DNA of 64,000 nucleotides from Thermothielavioides terrestris NRRL 8126 (taxonomy: Eukaryota; Ascomycota; Sordariomycetes; Sordariales; Chaetomiaceae). The first letter of the stretch is position 1, and every line of letters starts with the position of its first letter. The position numbers were made by a program, and so were the translations under genes. Below the pieces are notes generated by a model. The model searched no databases. It saw only the letters and a program-made list of their open reading frames with translations, and had not been told where the DNA came from. The stretch covers positions 2,914,001 to 2,978,000 of the forward strand of contig NC_016462.1 of assembly GCF_000226115.1 (NCBI RefSeq), read 5' to 3'. This document shows, piece after piece, positions 13,083 to 23,154 of the stretch.

Positions 13083-13346
13083 ATGGACACCGATCTGCAG
13101 CTTTCTGGCGAGGGGTGAGTAGAAAGTTCCGGACAGGAGCAACACGGGGGCTGACCATGGGATAGACAATCTTCGGAAACGACGACATACGCGCTGGAGC
13201 AATACCTCAACAGTGACGGCGGAGTGACGGAGCGCCTGTTGAGGGGGCTCAATGTCGGTGATATCGCGGGCCGGACCCAGGCGGTGATGGATGCGGTGGA
13301 CAGACTTGCGGATAGAATCGCTCAGCCGTCTCAGACCCCCAACTGA
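13083..13346 (+). CDS. Small orphan protein, 70 residues
   Basis: Two exons, 13083..13114 and 13166..13346, with a 51-nt intron (GTGAGT donor, GGCTGACC branch, GATAG acceptor). The product starts 'MDTDLQLSGEGQSSE' and its C-terminal half is probably helical ('LEQYLNSDGGVTERLLRGL', 'AVMDAVDRLADRIAQ'). It has no signal peptide and no membrane segment. I do not recognise the family. The gene is too short for ordinary open-frame calling. Support comes from the consensus intron joining an ATG exon to a 60-codon frame with typical fungal codon use and amphipathic residues. It stands alone in a gene-poor stretch, so its function cannot be inferred from neighbours. Confidence 0.5.
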
Positions 13347-15245
13347 CCGAGGGCTGGCTCGGCTGCTTCGGTGCGCTGTACAATAGGTTCAGGGGTGTGC
13401 TGCGCTGCTGGCGAGTTCTTGGGCTTCAGGGTCCAGGTGGCGCCATGGGACTATCGCCCCTCTCAAAGGAGATGGGACCAAACAGCCGAGAAACAGAGTT
13501 AATACAAACATGAGCATTACACCACTGCAGAACTCACGGCAGAAGCTATATCCAACCAATCCGAAGCCCTTCACTCGTCACAGAGCAGTGGGAAAACAAG
13601 GGGAGCCAGCACCGTGGCGATCCCGCCTGTTGCTGTCGCCATTCGCCATGGCTTTTCGTGCGTGAGCAGCTCCAAGTGAGCGCGGAGCGCGTCTTTTGGC
13701 GGCCCGCTATCGGGGAAGTCGCCATCGCTCTCCAGATTCCACAGTTCGGGTCAATGCCACGGCCATGCTCGGAGAGCTGGCCCCTCTCCTTGGGCACTTG
13801 CCGGGCGGTTCCGTGTCGTCGCTCCTTGGGGATGACGCCCCACTTGCAAGCAGGGGAGTGCTCGTTGGTGTGTGTGGCGAGGGCGGCCCATGACAGCTTT
13901 TGGGCAAGTTCGAGCAGCTGGTTATCAGTCACGCCCCTGTAATTGGAACACTCGCCGTCCTGGAGCTTCTGGCGCGCTCTCGGATGGCGAAGCCAACAGT
14001 CTGTTGTCTTTCGCGGCTTGCGGCGTGGACACAGCGCCGGGAGCTGAAGGCAGGGAATTGCGGGTCGGTGCCGCACGCTGTGCTCCTTCTTTTCTTGTTC
14101 TGCTGCTGCTGCGGCTGCTGCTGATGTCGGCATTGCCGTCACTGGGACAGCTGCACGTGGCACCGCGTCCGGTCGCAGCACGGACTGTCGCTGGGCAATG
14201 GAGGACTGGAGACGAGGACGCGTCCGTGATTGATGCCGGCAAGCAACCGTCGTGGCGCTGATTGGATCCCACTGCATCCCCCTGTTGCGAGCGCGTGCAA
14301 GCGACAAGGGCCCTTGGGCCAAAGAGCATGCCAAGCAATGGGCTCTGCCTGGCTTGTTTGGCCGAAGATTCCCGCCCTCGAATAAAGCTTCAGCGAGGTG
14401 TGGAAAGCTCTAATCCAGCTGGCGGTCAAGTACTCCGTACTTGCAACCGGATATCATTAAGCTGATCAGACAAGCAGCCTGAAGCAACCCGGAAGCACGA
14501 TCAATAAATGTATGCTGAAATGGTTGACACAGCCGGGTACAGACCGTTGCTTCAGCTGGCTGACGGGAATGGACCAGCTCGGTGAGCGGAGGGGAACAGA
14601 AGGAAGATTGACCGTTGGATGCCTACCCGGTATTCCGCACGATAGACGGTGGACGGCAGTCGATGACCAACAGCAACCCTCGGGGTGCTCCTGCCTGCTC
14701 GGACAACATCCAATGATCACCTACCAACCCGGTCAGTTCGGTTGGCTCCTGTTGTTTGGAAGGCGCAGTGCACCGCGTGGACATGGGGTAAGGTATTTGA
14801 GGCGGGGGTCCTCGCACTGGGGCTTGGGGAGCGCTGAAACCAACCCTCAAAGCCACCAACCTCACGCTACCTCCCAATACACCCGATTTCTGCCACTGCT
14901 TCACCCGCCATGCCATTGACGATCGCACTGCAGCAAAGGTGGGGGAGCTGTGCTTCCCTTTCATCCTTATGACGTCATACAGAAGGACAGCCCACGCCAT
15001 TCACCGAGCATCCTCCGCTGCGGAGGTTCCGCTGCGGGGTTCCATGAGCTGACCCGTTCATTACTGAAGGAGGTAAGAGGTCGGGTCCCGACTATAAGCT
15101 CCCAAGGCGAGGTTGGCTACCTCGCATCTCAAGTCGGCTGCTACAGGTTGCGCAGCGGCAGAGAAACCACGCCAATCCATGCCGCCGCCCAACATCTGCT
15201 GGAGATCTTCAGACGAAGCCCGTTGCATCCTGGGCTCGCTTCTCC
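13347..15245. other. Intergenic, 1.9 kb; one unsupported minus-strand open frame
   Basis: An ATG-started minus frame at 14277..13546 (243 codons) has an Ala-rich patch and one protein-like phrase ('NQLLELAQKLSWAALATH') but no domain, no introns and no known relative that I recognise. It is left uncalled. The stretch just before 15246 is the probable nitrilase promoter. Confidence 0.35.
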
Positions 15246-16783
15246 ATGGCGCCAAGCACAATCCGACTGGGTACGGCCTCCCCCGGAACCCAAACTACCA
15301 AAGCTGAGACTCTCGTCCAGCTCGAGCGGTTGGCCCGACGCGCCGCGGCAAAGAAAATCGACATTCTCCTGCTCCCTGAGGCCTACCTGGGAGGGTATCC
15401 TCGCGGGACGCACTTTGGTTGTGTCGTCGGCTCGCGCTCTCCGGAGGGGCGCGAAGAGTACCTGCGCTACTTCCACGGCGCTGTAGATCTGGGCGACACC
15501 GTAGGCGATGGCGCCGGTGCGGGTGAGGCCTGGGTGAACAGACGGCTACCGAACGACGTGGCGCCTGCGTCCGAGGATGGGAAACCGGGCCGCGAAGGCA
15601 TCACACGGGGCGACGGCACACGCGAGGAGCTGGAGCGCATTGCTCGCGAGACCGGCGTATTTCTGGTCACGGGGGTGATCGAGAAGGCCGGCGGCAGCCT
15701 GTACTGCGCCGTCGTCTATGTCTGCCCCAGGCTGGGTATAATCGGCAAGCGGCGGAAGGTTATGCCCGTAAGCTGTTCTTGCGTCCTTCAGGAACCGCCA
15801 CCATTTATCATCTAACGCCCTTCCAGACCGGAGCAGAGCGGCTCGTCTGGGCCCAAGGCTCGCCCGCCACGCTCCGAGCCGTCAGCACCACCATCCGCGG
15901 CGTGCGCATCAACCTGGCGGCAGCCATATGCTGGGAAAACTACATGCCACTGGTTCGCCAGGCCCTCTACGCGCAGAACATCAACCTTTACCTTGCCCCA
16001 ACCGCCGACGGCCGCGATGCTTGGCTTTCCCTCCTCCGCACCACGGCCATTGAAGGGCGCTGTTTTGTGGTCAGCTCGAACATGTGCGTGCGCAATGCAA
16101 CACCCTCCCAGGCACCGCCGGTAGCCTCGGTAGCCAGCAACACCTCTGCTATTCCGAACGGAGACGACGCCGACGGCGCCAGCCCCGACCCGGACCCCTT
16201 CTCCGCCAGGCCCGCGACAAGACCAGCCAGCCACCCCCGTCGCGCCTCCTGCCTCACAGAAGAAGGCTTCGAGATCGCGCTCCCCAGCTCCCCGCCGCAG
16301 GCGCCGCCGCGAAGGCGTCACTCCATCATGGACGAGAACGGCAACGAGATCGCGCTCCCCTGCCCGCCGCCGGCCCGCACATCCTCCCGCAGCCGAGAGA
16401 CGGCGCGGCCGAGGCGCCACTCCGTCTACGATGAAGACGGCAACGAGATCGTGCTCTGCGCGGCCAAGCACGCGCCCTCGGCCACCTCACCAGCATCAGC
16501 ACCCCCGGCCTCGGTGGCTAGCACCACGGTTCCACCCGCACCAGCGCAGACGAAGCACCAGCCCGCGTTCGCCTCGCGCGGCGGCTCCGCCATCGTCTCG
16601 CCCTTCGGCGACGTGCTCGCCGGCCCGCAGTGGGAGGACGACGAGGGCATCATCTACGCGGACGTCGACTTCGAAGACTGCATCCGCGGCCGGCTGGACC
16701 TGGACGTGGCGGGGAGCTACTCGCGCAACGACTCGTTCCGGTTCGAGGTCCGCGGGCTGGATCTGACGCCGCTGCCTTACTGA
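15246..16783 (+). CDS. Nitrilase / carbon-nitrogen hydrolase with internal repeat insertion
   Basis: Exons 15246..15767 and 15827..16783 (59-nt intron, GTAAGC, TCTAAC branch); 492 residues. The nitrilase superfamily triad is visible: Glu45 in 'LLLPEAYLGGYPRG', Lys171 in 'GKRRKVMPTGAERLVW' at the exon join, and Cys209 in 'AAICWENYMPL'. These enzymes hydrolyse nitriles or amides through a Cys thioester; the family is usually about 330-370 residues. The excess length is a Pro/Ser/Arg-rich insertion at about residues 260-410 that contains three copies of a motif of the form R-[AH]-S-x(2,3)-[DE]-E-x-G-x-E-I-[AV]-L. The fold resumes at 'AFASRGGSAIVSPFGDVL' and 'GPQWEDDEGIIYADVDF'. There is no secretion signal, so it is probably cytosolic. 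The substrate is unknown. Confidence 0.88.
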
Positions 16784-17417
16784 GCAGGAGACCGATCCTA
16801 TAATGAGGGTTGTATATTGATTGATATGGGGATGGGAAAGGTGGGTGTACAAGATTGTCCATTCGGCTCTCAGGCGAGGGTGAGAGGCCGGAGTTATTGC
16901 TCATTGTGTAGGTCAAGGGACGGGGTGCCAGGTTGAACAGCCGTTACTGCTTTCAGGCTGGTGTTTATTTCTCTCGCGCCACACGCAACCCTGTATGTGC
17001 GTAGGTAGGTAGGTAGGTAGGTAGGTGATTAGGCAGGTAATCACTGAAGCAAAACAGTACCTCAATTCCCAAGCCCATGAGACCCAAACCGATGCTTGCG
17101 CGTTCCGAATCGTTACTCTTGCTTTAAAGATATTTCGACGTGCCGTTCATGTCCCCCGGGAAAACACCACACATCCCCTGGAACACCAACCCCGGCGTTG
17201 AAAGGATATCCCGCGCTGGATCACGCAGCTGCCCCCAATAAACGCCAAGAGAGAAAACCGACAGCGAACCAGCGAACCTCGGACATCGTAGACCACGCTG
17301 GGAGACCCCAAACTCATCATCATAACCCAGGACGCAATACCAATACCCATGGCCATTAACCCATCCCAAAAACCCACCGCCCAGACCAACCCAACCCAAC
17401 CACGCATGGAAGCATGG
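16784..17417. repeat. Convergent intergenic region with (TAGG)n microsatellite
   Basis: A run of six to seven TAGG units lies at 17001-17027. The rest, between the nitrilase stop and the stop of the minus-strand gene, shows no gene. Confidence 0.7.
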
Positions 17418-18728
17418 CTACTCCTTCTCCCCAGGTCCAACCTTCTCTGCCACCCCAGCCGCCTCCCCCTCGCCATCCACCTCGCGCGGACTCGTCAACG
17501 GACTCGTCCCCGCGGCAGCGCCAGCAGCAGCGGCGGACGCGCTCCCGCCCAGCCCGGCCCCGCCGCTAATACTCCCCGTCACGCTATCAGCCCTGGCATG
17601 CCCGAACAACCCACTCCTGACACTAGCCGCATCCAGCCCCTGCCCCTGCTGTCCCAGCTGCTGCTGCTGCTTGGCGGCGGCGGCGGCGGCGCCGGCGTAG
17701 AAGCTGCTCCGCTCGCTGGCGGCGGCCTGCAGGAGGATGCCGGTGGCGGAGTAGATGCTGGCGCGCTCGGTGCTGGCGGCTGTCGCGCCCGCGGCGGCGG
17801 CGGCGCCGGCGCCACGGTGCAGGCCCGGCGTGGTCGGCGGGCCGTCCATGGTCGCCGAGAGCACGCTCAGCGGCAGCGACTCGCGGCTGCCGCCCCAGAG
17901 GGAGGAGGGCGCGAGGGCGCGCACCGAGGCGTCTGTGTCGAGGGAGCGGCGGCGGCGGCGGGCCGAGGAGGACGCCAGCGTCAGGATGGACGCGTTGTCC
18001 GTCAGGAGGTTGTTGGCGGTTGCGGTGGCGTAGGTGGTGGGGTGGAAGAACGACGTGGTGGTGGTGGTTGTCGTCGTGGCGAGGTGGGCGGGGATGGCGG
18101 ACGCGGGGGAGGAGGAGGTGGTGGGGAAGGGCTGGTTGAAGTGGATGACCTGCGAGGTCGAGTTGTGCGAGTGGTGGTGGTTTGTCGTGGGCGGCGTTGG
18201 ATTGCTGCCCCCGCCGTTGGGGGCGACGGTTTGGATGGTGGTGAGGGTCGTCGTGAGGGAACGCACGGATGGGGCCGGCGAAGAGAACGTGCTGTCGCCA
18301 CCCCTTCGCCCGTTTGCGGTGCGGCTTATGCCGCCGAGCGACGATTCCCCGTGGGAAGGGGCCGCGATGGACCGACAGGTCTCGTGTTCGGTGGATACAG
18401 TAGGGGCCATGGAGCGGCCGCCCGTGGTCGGCGGTGGCCGCTCGTCGCCGGATATCCTCGCGGAGTCGACCTGTTCGAGGGATGTTACGCTGGCCAACCG
18501 CCGGCTCGGCCCTGAGGAGACCGAATAGTGACTGTGGCGTGGGGAGGTCACAGCCGCGATGCGGCCCGACTGGGGGTACGGGTTGTTAAGTCGCTTCTTC
18601 GTGCCGCCTCGTTTCGAGCCATGATAGCGGCCTCCTTCCCCGGACGACGTAGCCTTCAAGTTCGCCAGTTTCTTCATCAAGGCGGAGAAGGGCCGCCGAC
18701 GGCCCAGCCGGCCTGACTGGTCTACCAT
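17418..18728 (-). CDS. Conserved fungal low-complexity protein of unknown function
   Basis: A single minus-strand exon of 436 residues starting at the ATG of 'MVDQSGRLGRRRPFSALMKK'; the frame is open 32 codons further upstream, but this ATG begins the conserved-looking part. Recognisable blocks are 'LTTTLTTIQTVAPNG', 'VIHFNQPFPTT', 'ASAIPAHL', 'ATANNLLTDNASILTLASSS' and 'VRALAPSSLWGGSRESLPLS', separated by poly-His/Asn, poly-Thr, poly-Ala and poly-Gln runs. Such proteins have been labelled in databases as a polycystin-type cation channel, but I see no membrane segment, so I do not adopt that. The Ser/Arg-rich blocks suggest a disordered, possibly phosphorylated regulatory protein. Function unknown. 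Confidence 0.75.
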   Translation of the reverse strand: MVDQSGRLGRRRPFSALMKKLANLKATSSGEGGRYHGSKRGGTKKRLNNPYPQSGRIAAVTSPRHSHYSVSSGPSRRLASVTSLEQVDSARISGDERPPPTTGGRSMAPTVSTEHETCRSIAAPSHGESSLGGISRTANGRRGGDSTFSSPAPSVRSLTTTLTTIQTVAPNGGGSNPTPPTTNHHHSHNSTSQVIHFNQPFPTTSSSPASAIPAHLATTTTTTTTSFFHPTTYATATANNLLTDNASILTLASSSARRRRRSLDTDASVRALAPSSLWGGSRESLPLSVLSATMDGPPTTPGLHRGAGAAAAAGATAASTERASIYSATGILLQAAASERSSFYAGAAAAAAKQQQQLGQQGQGLDAASVRSGLFGHARADSVTGSISGGAGLGGSASAAAAGAAAGTSPLTSPREVDGEGEAAGVAEKVGPGEKE

Positions 18729-19800
18729 GGGATTAGCTGCTCTGCACGGGCCGCGGGGAGAACAACCGGGTTCACGTTGGAAAGCTGTAGGAAAGCAAGA
18801 CATTGGCGCACAAGCACTGGGCAAGATAGAGTTGTGCAGTAAAGTGACATGGAGAAAAGGACGGTTGTGAGCGGGGAGGAGAGATAGATACCATGTGGTT
18901 GTGTTGCGGCTGCGGGCATGGCCATGGATCCAGCTTCAGTATTGAGGGAAGGAGGGATGGGCGTCGAGGCGTCGAGACGCCGGCAAGCGACGAGATACGG
19001 ATCGCAATGTCGGCACTACGGAGCCGGTCTATGTTTGGCGCAACTCGAACGGCGGCCCAAGGACGAAGATCGAGCGCCTGCGCGGCGGGTTGAGGGGGCA
19101 GCCCAGCGAGCGAAACAAACCAACAACGAGAGGCGAGGTGTCGCTGAGCCGGGCGAGGGATGGTTAGTCACGAATCGCGTCCGATCTCGCTAAAAGGCAC
19201 AAGGCACTGGGGATTCGGCCGCGACTCCGGTAAAGGATGCGCAGTATGTTGGTAATTGAGCGAGTTGTGCGTAGCGTATACCGCAAGGAGGTCGCTGATG
19301 GTCGAGATGCAGCCCACCACTCATCAGCCTAATCAAGCGCTGGCCCACAGCTTCGGGTAGTGCAGGGAGCCGACTGGGGTTGACAACCTGGACTGTTGGT
19401 TGGCTCCACTGCTCTGGCGCGGACGCGAGGCCCACACCAGATTCTTGGCATGAACAAGGCCCGAGTGTCTCTCTCCACGTGTGCCGTGTGCCGAATGCGG
19501 GTCTGCCGACCTTAACCCACCAAGGTCCAGGTGGTCCTCCATAGTGATCACTGCAACTCATCTTGCAGTCTTTGGAATTCCTGCTTGATTCCAAATCCGT
19601 ATCATCCTACCAGCCTCCATATGACGGAGACTGCCTTGCTCTGTCTCTCACTCTCCTCTTTCTCGCTGAGGCGTTCCTCAATGCGCCCACTTTTGAAACG
19701 GCTTGGCAGCGCAGCGACCACGAGCTAAGGAAGGAACTTTGTGCATGAGATTGTACCAACGACGTCGCCAGCAGACCGAGATGCCGAGCCCACAGGCAAC
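18729..19800. other. Divergent promoter region between low-complexity gene and MLH3
   Basis: About 1.07 kb between two divergently transcribed genes. No further gene or repeat was recognised. An upstream in-frame ATG exists at 19745-19747, but the conserved MLH3 N-terminus begins at 19801. Confidence 0.5.
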
Positions 19801-22766
19801 ATGTCGATACGGCTGCTTCCCGGGGACGTCGTTGCGCAGATCAAGTCGTCCGCCGTCATTACCTCCCTGAACGGTGCAGTATGCGGCTTAGTGCAGAACT
19901 CGCTGGATGCCGGCGCGTCCAAGATCAGCATCTCCGTCGACTACTGCAGGGGAAACTGCTCGGTCGAAGACAATGGGGTCGGTATTGAGCCCGCCAGCTT
20001 CCACGAGGGCGGTGGCCTCGGCCAGCTACACTGTGGGTGCGCCAACCATGCTGCACGGCCTGCCTGCCGTTGACATTACCTCAGACACCTCGAAATACCC
20101 GCCGCGGAGTGATTGCCACGGCAAGCGCGGGGAATTCCTGGCTTCACTAGCCTCTCTCTCTTTGCTTACCATTGCCTCGCACCACCGTGACTACCGGACG
20201 CACAATTCGTTGACCATCCACAACTCCAGGGTTCTCGCGCGCAGCCTCCCTGCGCCGCCAGAACAGCGGATCTTGGCGTTCGCCAGCGGAACACGGGTCG
20301 TTGTTCGGGATTTGTTTGGTTCCATGCCTGTCCGCGTTAAGCAGAGGGCTGCTGAAGTGGAGCGCGCAGGCACGTCCAGGGAGTTCGAGCAGCTGATCTT
20401 TAACATCGTCGCTCTTCTTCTTCCCTGGACTGAAGACGTGGCGGTCTCCGTCCAGGACGCACACGCTCGTCGGACCGTATCATTGGGACCGCCAAGATCG
20501 GGCGACTGGAACCCAAGGCCTCACTCCACGCCGCTCGACATCGTTTCGCGGACAGCGATGTTGCTCACTCAAGCTTCCCTGGTCGACAGTGCAGAGATGG
20601 AATCCTGGGTCCCGATTGGAGCTACTGCGCCCGGCGTTTCCGTGAAGGGATGTGTATCCCTACGCCCGGTAGCCACAAAGCGGGTGCAGTTCATCGCGAT
20701 CGGCCCCCGGCCCTTGCTGAACGAGTACCACTCTAATATCTTTTACGACGATCTCAACCGTGTCTTTGAGGAGTCCAGTTTCGGCGTGATCGAAGAGGCC
20801 CGCGTCGACGAGCACGGACTTCCCGCCAAAACAGAGGGATTCACTGGCAGGGAGCTGAAGCCAAAAAGGGGCGTCGACCGGTGGCCCATGTTTTTCGTAC
20901 ACATCATCCTGACAACAGCACCAGTGTCAGTTGATCTCGACGAATTCCTAGATGGGAGGCATCACACAGTAGCCATCATTAGCGACCTGCTTCAGGTGAT
21001 GGCCTACGAGTTCTTGAAGAAGCATCATTTCCGGCCCAAGACTGTCAATGCAGTCGAAAAACTCAAACGGTCGAGGAGTGACTCCCCCAGTTTATCTTCA
21101 CAGTCGCCTGCGGGACCATCACAACTACCCAGGATAACGTCAGCAGCAGAATCAAGGAGAAGTTCAGGGGCTCGGGACAAACAAGCACCTTCTAGCCGGG
21201 ATGCAGAGAGCCAGATCTCTTTGCCGAGCTCCAGGGATGCCGACAGACCACGATCTGCTTCACCATTCCGGTCGTGGTCTAGGATAAAGCCCAGTGTGTC
21301 CAAAGACTCGGCGGCAAGAGTATCCGTCCCACCTGGCCGATCTTCTGCACGAAGCGAAGGCAGGCCGTGTGCCACACCCGAGGCCACTCTGGCTGTGTCA
21401 GAGGCGGCCCTGAGAAACGGGAAGCCCCTTTTTGACAAGTCTGGCTCTCTGTTGCGAAAGCCCTTCGACAATGTCGATGAGCTATCGACAGCGCGGCCGC
21501 TTGATACACCAGCAAGTCTGCGACCCGATGCTGAGCCGGCCGCCGGGACAGGACGGGGGACCGTTGCCTGGGTCGATCCTGCTACAAAGATCAAGTCGCT
21601 CATAGACTCGCGCACAGGCTTCGCGGTCAAACCTCATGCTACTGACGGCAGAGTTGCACGTCCGTTAGCGAGGGCGAAAAGGGTGGAGAATGCCTCTCGG
21701 CTTCGGAAGCTGACGTCGGGTCCTAGCACGGCGAACACTGCCTTCCAACCAACGCAACCGCCAATTCCGCAGCTTCTCCAAGCTTCGGAAGCATTCGCGT
21801 GTGAACACAGCGGGAGAGACCGCGACGGCCATGGCCTAGACGGCGAAACTGCGTCCATGACACTTGAGCGCCGGATATCGAAGGAGGCTTTGCGGAATGC
21901 CGAGATCCTGGCGCAGGTTGACCAGAAGTTCATCTTGGCCAAGGTGGCCACGGAACCTCCTGCAGCCTCAGCCGGTCAAGTCGCTGAGCCTGACAGCCTG
22001 CTTATCCTCATCGACCAACACGCTGCCGACGAACGATGTAAAGTAGAGCACCTCCTCGAATCGTACTTCGCCCCGGACCCAGCCGGCAGCGGCCAAATTC
22101 TGGCCCAGACGCAGTCCTTGGATACCGTCCTCCGCTTCGACCTTTCGAGGCAGGATGAAGACCTTTTGATCCGCTTCCAGAAGCACTTCGAGCACTGGGG
22201 GATAGTGTACGACGTGTTCCGTGCTCCGGAGCACTCGCTTCAGACCAGCGTGACCGTGGAGGTTCGGATGTTGCCGCCGGCCATCATCGAGCGATGTCGC
22301 CTGGAGCCGAGGCTTCTCATAGACCTGCTTCGGAAAGAGATCTGGAAGCTCCACAGCGTGGGTGGTGGGCAACGCAGCAAACGACGCTCGGCTACCGCGT
22401 GGAACGACCACGACTGGGTGGCTAAGTTCCACGACTGCCCCGATGGCATCCTGGACCTGGTCAACTCCAGGGCTTGCAGGAGTAAGTCTGACGCCTTGAG
22501 TGACCAGTCTCTCGAGCTAACGCGCGTCAGGTGCCGTCATGTTTAATGATCCACTCAGTTTGGAGCAGTGCTCCGATCTCGTCCGGCGACTGGCGTCTTG
22601 TGCGTTCCCGTTTCAGTGTGCCCACGGACGGCCTTCTATGGTTCCGCTGGTGCATCTCGGCCAGGAGGGCGGGCTTGGATCAGCTGGCCTAGTGCCCGGA
22701 CACGAGCCGGGAGAGTTGGTAGGGGTGCTTAAGGACTGGAAACGAAGGCTGCAGGGGAAGGGATGA
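19801..22766 (+). CDS. MLH3: DNA mismatch repair / meiotic crossover protein MLH3
   Basis: Exons 19801..20032, 20085..22481, 22531..22766; 954 residues. Introns of 52 nt and 49 nt are fixed by the joins '[14 protein letters not shown]' and '[15 protein letters not shown]'. MLH3 pairs with MLH1 as MutL-gamma, a nuclear endonuclease in mismatch repair and meiotic crossing-over. The N-terminal GHKL ATPase shows 'QNSLDAGAS', 'VEDNGVGI' and '[11 protein letters not shown]'. The C-terminal endonuclease motif '[12 protein letters not shown]' lies near residue 720, and the metal-binding '[13 protein letters not shown]' near 900. Between them is a long Ser-rich linker. The Glu usually found four residues before the Asn of ATPase motif I is Gly here ('GLVQNS'); see findings. 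The start was chosen because '[17 protein letters not shown]' is the family N-terminus. Confidence 0.93.
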
Positions 22767-23154
22767 GCCTCCTCAAGCGGTGCCCTCGTTAGATATCGAC
22801 GCTGTGCCTCATAATAATAATAATAATAACACACTAGCGAAGTATGATGCCTATCTTCGTCCTCAATGCATACCTCGTTGCCTGCATCTGAAGGGGTCAT
22901 GGGGAGGATTCGATGCTACCGAGCCCCCAGGGTTAGGGTTCTGCTCGCTCTCCGCACAGACCGCTGACGCAAGCAACATTGGTCTGACAGGGGGAAGCTC
23001 CAGTTCCAACCAGCAAGGTTCCCCATGCAGCTTCACGTTATGGGGCGTAACTCTCACTGCCTACACCGTACACCTCCCGCCGTCCAACCCACGTTGCGAC
23101 ACCACCCACAACCTCCCTCTGCCAGACCGAGTGTCGACAGATGAAGATGAGACC
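22767..23154. other. Short intergenic region with (ATA)n microsatellite
   Basis: Six ATA units lie at 22811-22828 and a short telomere-like AGGGTTAGGGTT at about 22929-22942. The remainder is probably the VPS11 promoter and 5' UTR. Confidence 0.6.

Noticed and set aside
13546..14277. 243-codon minus-strand frame as a gene
   Set aside because: No domain, no introns, unusual composition; kept only as an unsupported frame.
17418..18728. Polycystin-type cation channel annotation
   Set aside because: No membrane-spanning segment is visible; the protein is low-complexity and disordered.
22929..22942. Interstitial telomere repeat (TTAGGG-like)
   Set aside because: Only two partial units; expected by chance and not at a chromosome end.
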